DNA of 64,000 nt from Lasiosphaeris hirsuta (taxonomy: Eukaryota > Ascomycota > Sordariomycetes > Sordariales > Lasiosphaeriaceae): the NCBI GenBank assembly GCA_030549175.1, contig JAUKUA010000003.1:1922001-1986000 (forward strand), in the 5' to 3' direction. The position numbers and the translations under genes are program-made. The notes below the pieces were generated by a model. It did no database searches and had not been told where the DNA came from. It worked only from the letters and a program-made list of their open reading frames with translations. Below are positions 58,394-64,000 of the stretch, piece after piece (position 1 is the first letter of the stretch; every line of letters begins with the position of its first letter).

Positions 58394-60332
58394 GAGTCGG
58401 TGGGCTGGGAGACGCTGAGTGGACGGTAATTTATGACGAGGACTTTGAAATGACTGATGGGCTGATGCTCGATTTGGATGCTTTAGTTTGGAGTACATGG
58501 CAGGCCTGGGTTGGTTGCATGGGTCGCATTGTCTTGACTCTTTGGCTTGGGAGTTTCGCGGACGATTGAGCCTGGATGTCTTTCTGGAGACCTGGCTAAG
58601 CTGGCTATCTTAACTAGGTATCTTGGAAGCTAGGCAGGGTGTGTGTGTATATGGGAGAAGAGTATTTTAGGCTTATTTGGGATTTGGACTGGGGTATATA
58701 TTGCCAGGGAGGGTATGGCAGGGGACAGAAGCAAAAGTGTGGTGGTTTGTGGTATTTTAGGTATCTTGAGGGTTCAGTGGCGGGAGTGGCTGGTCATTCT
58801 GATAAGGACTACTTGGGTTCTTGTTTATACCTTTTGACGATATTTGTCTATTGCGGTGCGTAGTAGTAAGGAGACAAATACAATGGTGTCAACAACCGTT
58901 AGCGATGTAGTGCTTGCAACCGAGGGTGTGCCGAGGTTGTGACGTGACTGCTGGACCATTGTGGACCTTGGTGAAGTTGGGCTGAGATGTGTTGCTGACT
59001 TCGTGCATTCAGGTAGATCACCATTACCGACAATGAAAAAGGTTTCAGATCATTCAATTCTGGGCAATACTCAATGACTGAAACTAAGTAGCGGGACGAA
59101 ATTTTAGACTGAATTTTCTTTGATACCATGCCGCGACTTCACTGCGAACTCAAGGGCCGGATAGGGTTGCGAGCGTTACACTACAACTCGACCGTTTTCC
59201 CCGCCCTACCTGCCACCTTAAATGTCCCGTCTGGGGTACCCGGGTGGGACGGGATGCCAAGATAGTGGAGAGATGGGTGGAGTGCAGTTCAAGCATTTTG
59301 GCGATCGTAGCTAAGCCGAACACCGCAGGCACCTCCCTGGCAGAGGGAAAAGCAGGTATTTGCTACACTGTTGCGGTACTTCACGGTACCAAGCTTACTT
59401 GCGCGATGTGTATTTCCAGTGCCGGAACTGTTGAACGATGTTGTGCTGGTCGCCATCTTGGTTGGGACGGAGCGCATTTTTCGCGAACTCTTGAGACCTG
59501 TTGGGGAAGATCAGGGTCGCCGCTGCCACGATGTTCAATTTGGTCCTGAGGGTTTGCGGCAGCGGTGCTTGACGTGTTTCACGGCCCAGCATTGACTCCT
59601 GACTATTTTAAACCTTGGAGCTTTCATCCTTCCCATCTCTGACTTCTCTTCACCTTGGGCCGTCCACGCGCGAGGTTTCCCCTCTCTCGCCATTCTTTAC
59701 TCGCTCTTTTGATTACTGCTATTTCTGACCCCCATCGCCTCTGCAGCCCTGAAGCAGGCTGTATCATGTCCACGTGGTCGCGATATTGGACGCTGCAAGC
59801 ATTTAGCCTGATTTAGTAGCACGTTCGGTTGAGGCCAATTTATTCTGGTGCGCCATCGATTCGTCCGATTGACACGGTTGTCGCGATTCACACGACACGT
59901 ACGGGCGCTTGAAGTGTGGCACAAAAGACAGCGAGGGACAGGCAGCCGGCAATTGGAGTAAGGGCGAGGGCGTGAGTCTTCGCCGACATGCGGAGGGACT
60001 CGGGCTGTGGATGCACTGGATTGCAGATACGCGAAGAGGAAAACAACGTCAGCAGCAAGAGAGCTGGGGCCAGTTTCGCTGAGGCGCTCGGACTCGACAG
60101 TCGCACCGCTCCCGGGGCCGGGTGGACGGCATTCCGGAGCCAGTGGAGCTCCGGGGCGGATCGTTTCCGCGCCCCTCCCATTTCCTCCCAGGTGACTCGC
60201 GCCACCACCACCACCACCAACCACTCACCCCGCCGCACATCGACACACCCTCGGACTTAGGCACCCAAGACCGTTTCCAGGACTGAGTATAGCTCCGTTG
60301 ACTCCAGCAGCCCACTGTCGAGGCCGCGTCTT

Positions 60333-60363
<31 letters not shown>

Positions 60364-60515
60364 GACCGGAACTATTCTTTGAACCGCGCTGCAGAACATT
60401 TGGTATTTATCGACCGCCATTCGACAAGCATTTGAGAGGCCTTGCTCTTGCACTTTCACTCCGCCAAGAAAGGGAATCCACTCTCAAGCATACGCTATAA
60501 GCATCAGAATAACCA
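58394..60515. other. Intergenic region
   Basis: About 2.1 kb with no recognised gene. Long T runs (12 and 16, split by one C) lie at about 60335-60363, upstream of the Pgc1-like gene. ORFs at 59244-59549 and 59697-60224 look random. Confidence 0.45.
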
Positions 60516-61846
60516 ATGGCGACAGAAAGCATGCCGCTACTTCAAGGAAAGCTGGATATGATTCCTCCAGGTGAGTTTGTTTCATTTGACAATGTGTAAA
60601 CCTGGATGAAGATGCCCCCCCCCCCCCCCTCCGAGTGAGTGTTCTCAGTCACAAACTGGGCGATTCATTGGGTATATGCCGCAATAAGGTGCTGACCCCT
60701 ATCCCAGCTTCCTTTGCCTTTGCAGCAGCGCTCTCGGCCAGCGGGTCGCGGCTGCCGCAGACTATCGCCCATAGGGGCTTCAAGGCCGCGTTTCCAGAGA
60801 ACTCCATGGGCGCATTCCATGGAGCTGTAACAGTTGGTGCACACGCGATAGAGACGGACCTGCATCTATCCAAGGATGGTGTTGTTGTCCTCGCACATGT
60901 GAGACGCGCCCATACAAGCTGCCCTATTGTTCTTGTAAGTGAAAGTGGCTGACGGTGTTTCACCACGTGTAGGATGCTTCGCTTAAGAGGTGTTTTGGAA
61001 TAGATAAAAAGATTGCCGACTGTGACTGGAGCTACCTGAGCACTCTGAGGACTTTGAGGGAACCACAGCAGGCGTTACCGCGCTTGTCGGATCTGCTTGA
61101 GTACCTTGGACAGCCGGGGCTGGAGCCGATATGGCTGCTGCTTGACATCAAGGCACGAGATCCTATCGTTGTCGATGACGGACTTGAGAGCTGACTCTTC
61201 CTCCAGGTTGACGACGACGGGGATGAGCTCCTCGGCAGAACGGCTGAGACGATAGGGTCGGTGCCCACAACGCGGCCGTGGAAGGAAAGGATAGTCCTCG
61301 GCGCCTGGAACGTACGTCGTGTCTCAATCCCCACACTCAATGGCTGGTCATGCTCACATTTGCACGCAGGAAAACTACATCAACCTATGCCGCGAGCACC
61401 TCGCCGGCTTCCCGATCGCCTACATTGGCTTCTCGGTTATTTACGCCCGCAAGTTTCTTGGCCAACCGGGTGTGCACTTCAACCTGCTGCAGAAGACGCT
61501 CGTCGGGCCAGTCGGCCGTCGTTTCATCAAAGCAGCCGGGAAGGCGGGGCAAAGCATTTTCGTGTGGACGGTGAATGACGAGCAGTGGATGGAGTGGAGC
61601 ATTCGCAGCGAGGTCGACGGCGTGATAACCGACGACCCGAAGCGGTTCCTCGAGGTGTGCGGTCGCTTCGGCGGCACGGCTGGAACAGTACCGCGGGCGA
61701 GACGAATTAGGGCAGCGAGGTTGTACGTGGGCGCACTGCTGATGCAGGTGGTCTATCTCATCGGGGTGGTGTTGTTATGGCACCGGTTTTCGACCGTCGG
61801 TAGGACCAAGAGGGTGAAGGAGGGGCTGGGGGCGGTGAAGGCGTGA
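60516..61846 (+). CDS. Glycerophosphodiester phosphodiesterase family protein, Pgc1-like
   Basis: Exons 60516-60570, 60726-60898, 60973-61152, 61207-61311 and 61370-61846 give 329 residues; yeast Pgc1 is 321. The GDPD core has TIAHRGFKAAFPENSM (His34, Arg35), AIETDLHLSKDG (Glu61, Asp63) and AHD (His76), then WLLLDIK. The C-terminal part reads FVWTVNDE and GVITDDPKRFLE. A single membrane span (LYVGALLMQVVYLIGVVLL) near the end fits Pgc1, which degrades phosphatidylglycerol and is tail-anchored to lipid droplets, ER or mitochondria. The third intron (61153-61206) starts with GC rather than GT, needed to give DIK-VDDDGDELL. Intron 1 contains a C15 tract. Confidence 0.9.
60615..60629. repeat. Homopolymer C15 in intron 1 of the Pgc1-like gene
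   Basis: Fifteen consecutive C in intron 60571-60725. Read directly. Confidence 0.9.
61153..61206 (+). other. Probable GC-AG intron
   Basis: AAG|GCACGA..CTCCAG, 54 nt, with a GCTGAC branch-like site about 16 nt before the acceptor. Removal joins DIK to VDDDGDELL in frame, the family order. The only nearby GT (61168) would leave a 39-nt intron and add ARDPI. Confidence 0.7.
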
Positions 61847-61875
61847 GCATAGGACGAGCTAGAGCCAGGCCTGGA

Positions 61876-61900
61876 GGGCACGGCGCACCGCGCCGTGCCC
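61876..61900 (+). terminator. Perfect 11-bp inverted repeat, 3-nt loop
   Basis: GGGCACGGCGC, loop ACC, then its exact reverse complement, starting 30 bases after the Pgc1-like stop codon. It would form a very stable RNA hairpin in the 3' UTR. Whether it affects 3'-end formation is inference; fungal genes do not normally use hairpin terminators. Confidence 0.4.
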
Positions 61901-61945
61901 GCACCGCGCACCGCGCACCGCAGCGCAGTTGCAGTTGCAGTTGCA
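61901..61945 (+). repeat. Short tandem repeats GCACCGC and GTTGCA
   Basis: Directly after the hairpin, GCACCGC-type units repeat about three times, followed by three copies of GTTGCA. Read directly. Confidence 0.75.
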
Positions 61946-63011
61946 GGGCAAAGGCAGGGCGGGATGGTGAGAGGTTTATGTTGTCATGATGAATGATGAG
62001 GGAAAACGTTGCGGTTCATGAGTGGGCGTCCTGTTTTCGGTGGGGAGGCAGGCTAGCGATCGAGTGATCAGGGCGCTGGCGAATGGCAGGGGGTCGATTT
62101 GCTTGGGTGAGACACCAACCAGCGAGGCAGGACACCACGGCCGCCATGGCTGTGGGTATCGCTGTGGGTATCTAGCTGGATCTGGGAGACGACGCCGCGG
62201 CAGCATGCAGGGCGGAGTCGATTGATGCGTAGTTTCTATTTGGCAGAGGAGGGGGGTAGACGCCATTTACAATTCCATAAACAGAGGCACATGCGCAAAC
62301 ACAAGGTGGTTGGGCGGGCCGTGATAGGGGGCTACGTAGACTTGCAGTTTCGTTGGACTTACCTGTACCACGGAGTTTGCCAACCCTGTGGATGCCAGCC
62401 CAATCACCGTTTCTTCCGCCACCGTGCTCCAACGAGACCGCCTTTTCACAATTCCTGGCGTGCCTGGGCGCTCTGGCGCTCTTTTCTCTCTTTTCTGTTT
62501 TGTTGTTGTTTTTGGACCTTACGTTTTGTTGCCCATTTTCGTGCCATAAGCCAGCCCTGTATTCCCGCGTTGGGGCTGATCAGCAAACCGCCCTGTGTCA
62601 CTGGAACACTTGGACACGGTGCTACGAGAACACAGATCTACCCTTCACCTTTGCAATTACATATGAGTGCCCAACACCTCGCCTCGCTTTCCTCCCAACT
62701 GCCCTGAACCTCTGTTTTGGCCTGTTGTTGCTGCTTGCCTTGCCTTGCCGCTAGCCTAGATCGAGATCCCATCCCTCTCCGATCTCTCTCTGCTTCCCAA
62801 CCCCTGAAGACCGCAACCTCTCACCACATCTCGGAGAATTTTATGACTCTTCCTAACCCCCACCCGCTCGGCCTACCTCGCGCTCCCCTGCCAGACAGCC
62901 TGCTAGCCCCCGGGCCGTCCCTCCGTCATACCTCCTATACCTGGGAACAATCTTGTCTATCCATACGTACTACAGCCCCCCCTTTTTTCCTTTAAAAAAA
63001 GGAAACCCGCA

Positions 63012-64000
63012 ATGTCAACCTGCGTGGTCCGCGAAGTCGCCTGGCGCGCCCCGGCCTGCGGGCTCCCACCGGCCGCGCGCCGGGCCGGCCGCACGCCGCT
63101 TTGCGAGGGCCACCTGTGCCGGTTCCGGTCGCCCACGTCGGGGCGGCCGTGCCTCGAGGTGCCGCTGCGCCTCGTCTACAGCGTGCGCGACTCGGGCGGG
63201 CTGCTGCCCGACGACACCGAGAGCTTCTTCTGCGCCGACCACGACGGGTTCGCGTGCCGGGCGACCATCGAGGACGGGACGCGGTGTCCGGACGCGCGGC
63301 GGTCCGGCATGGACTACTGCGGGCGCCACGCCGAGTCGGTGTGCCGCGCGCGGACGAGCCGGACCGGCGCGTGCCGGAGCGTGGCGATGGAGGGCGTCGA
63401 GTACTGCGAGCAGCACCGGTGTGCGAACGGCGTCGGGGGGCGGGGGCCCGAGGGCCATTGCCGGAATCATAGGGTCGGGACCGGGTCGTTTTGTGATGAC
63501 CACATTTGCATCTGGAAGGACAAGGACGGCAGGAGGTGCACCGGGCAGAGTCCGCACAAGAGGGCGTGCTGCGCCAAGCATACGTGTCCGCGGTGCGAAT
63601 TTGGGGCCGAAGATGATACGTCGTACTGCATCTATCATCTGTGTGCGTGGGGGAGGAGGGGGAAGAAGAAGGAATACCCGCCGTGTGTCGAGCCGGTCGG
63701 GGAGTTGGAACACTGCGGACGGCATGCCAAGGAGCGGAAGCATGAAGTGGGCGCCCTGAGGCTGTCAGCGTCCACGAGGAGGAGTTCGCGGAGTGAGGCA
63801 CGGAGGCCTAGCTTCGGGGGCGCCAGCTACGAACGACAGACAGCCGTGTTCGCCGCCCCCAGCGGCAGCAGCTATGATGACGAGACGGTCTACTTCTCAG
63901 ACCCAGAGCGGCCCCCGATATCCAAGGTGGCCAAGACTCGGCGGAGCGACAGCTCGAGGCTGATGAAGCGAATCGAATATAAGGGCGCCGCCGAGGAGAA
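63012..64000 (+). CDS. Cys/His-rich protein with eight tandem C-x(n)-C-x(n)-C-x2-H units (3' truncated)
   Basis: An ATG at 63012 opens a frame with no stop through the window end (329 codons and two bases, partial). Residues 4-238 hold eight consecutive units, each ending C-x2-H. Three have exactly C-x9-C-x10-C-x2-H (Cys82/92/103-His106, 111/121/132-135, 166/176/187-190). Units 137/150/161-164 and 192/195/206-209 keep the C-x10-C-x2-H half. The first two units (4/16/31-34 and 36/47/74-77) and the last (211/225/235-238) have other spacing. The spacing recalls the plant WRC domain. Zinc binding is likely by inference. After residue 240 the chain is Ser/Arg-rich and disordered-looking. The region is extremely G/C-rich. 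No fungal family name is known to me. Confidence 0.8.
   Translation, partial: MSTCVVREVAWRAPACGLPPAARRAGRTPLCEGHLCRFRSPTSGRPCLEVPLRLVYSVRDSGGLLPDDTESFFCADHDGFACRATIEDGTRCPDARRSGMDYCGRHAESVCRARTSRTGACRSVAMEGVEYCEQHRCANGVGGRGPEGHCRNHRVGTGSFCDDHICIWKDKDGRRCTGQSPHKRACCAKHTCPRCEFGAEDDTSYCIYHLCAWGRRGKKKEYPPCVEPVGELEHCGRHAKERKHEVGALRLSASTRRSSRSEARRPSFGGASYERQTAVFAAPSGSSYDDETVYFSDPERPPISKVAKTRRSDSSRLMKRIEYKGAAEE

Larger units (their letters stand above)
61847..63011. other. Intergenic with hairpin and short tandem repeats
   Basis: 3' flank of the Pgc1-like gene and upstream region of the Cys/His-repeat gene. It contains an 11-bp hairpin and short GCACCGC and GTTGCA repeats at 61876-61945. The stretch before 63012 is C/T-rich, as in fungal leaders. 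Confidence 0.5.

Noticed and set aside
63015..63801. Long minus-strand and other-frame ORFs over the right-edge gene
   Set aside because: The very high G+C leaves several frames open. Only the frame starting at 63012 gives regularly spaced Cys/His units.
1..64000. CRISPR arrays, prokaryotic operons or rRNA genes
   Set aside because: Spliced eukaryotic genes throughout; no direct-repeat/spacer array and no rRNA-like sequence was seen.

Overview
The window is nuclear DNA of a filamentous ascomycete (Pezizomycotina), most likely a sordariomycete. The genes carry many short GT-AG introns of about 50-120 nt with CTAAC/CTGAC-like branch sites. Coding sequence is G/C-rich at third positions. The gene set is fungal: STE24, ICE2, PMP3, GPI11, TEN1, a Cat8/FacB-type Zn2Cys6 regulator, an involucrin-repeat giant protein, a GH3 beta-glucosidase and a decayed feruloyl-esterase/lipase gene. 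I saw no rRNA, confident tRNA, CRISPR array or intact transposon. All gene models are spliced by eye from the sequence, without transcripts.

Layout. 1-4 kb, plus strand: a small membrane protein, the STE24 CAAX protease, a doubtful short membrane ORF, and mitochondrial ribosomal protein bL34m. 4.6-7.5 kb, minus: a secreted GH3 beta-glucosidase. 8.7-10.6 kb: a possible coiled-coil relic and a clear class 3 lipase pseudogene. 12.9-14.2 kb: ICE2. 14.2-20.3 kb: gene-poor, with a frameshifted acidic ORF, an unassigned short ORF and a puzzling 410-codon minus-strand ORF. 20.4-24.3 kb: a small conserved fungal protein, TEN1 (minus) and SNF7/VPS32. 24.3-27.6 kb: no gene recognised. 27.6-39.7 kb: a roughly 3,838-residue involucrin-repeat protein in 10 exons. 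41-50.4 kb: a dense housekeeping block with translin, GPI11, a mitochondrial carrier, RPL22 (minus), PMP3 and an Obg/YchF-type GTPase (minus). 50.8-52.4 kb: a SET-domain methyltransferase divergent from the GTPase. 55.5-58.4 kb: the Cat8/FacB-like regulator. 60.5-61.8 kb: a Pgc1-like phosphodiesterase. From 63.0 kb to the end: a truncated Cys/His-repeat protein.

The genes do not form a biosynthetic cluster. Several act in membranes (STE24, ICE2, GPI11, SNF7, PMP3, Pgc1-like) and two in carbon use (GH3, FacB-like), but nothing in the sequence shows co-regulation. The most unusual items are: the eight tandem C-x2-H units at the right edge, most with the C-x10-C-x2-H ending and three with exactly the C-x9-C-x10-C-x2-H spacing of plant WRC domains; a 10-nt microexon in the GTPase gene; a probable GC-AG intron in the Pgc1-like gene; a run of symmetric phase-2 mini-exons in the giant gene; and a lipase pseudogene that has lost its nucleophile elbow.
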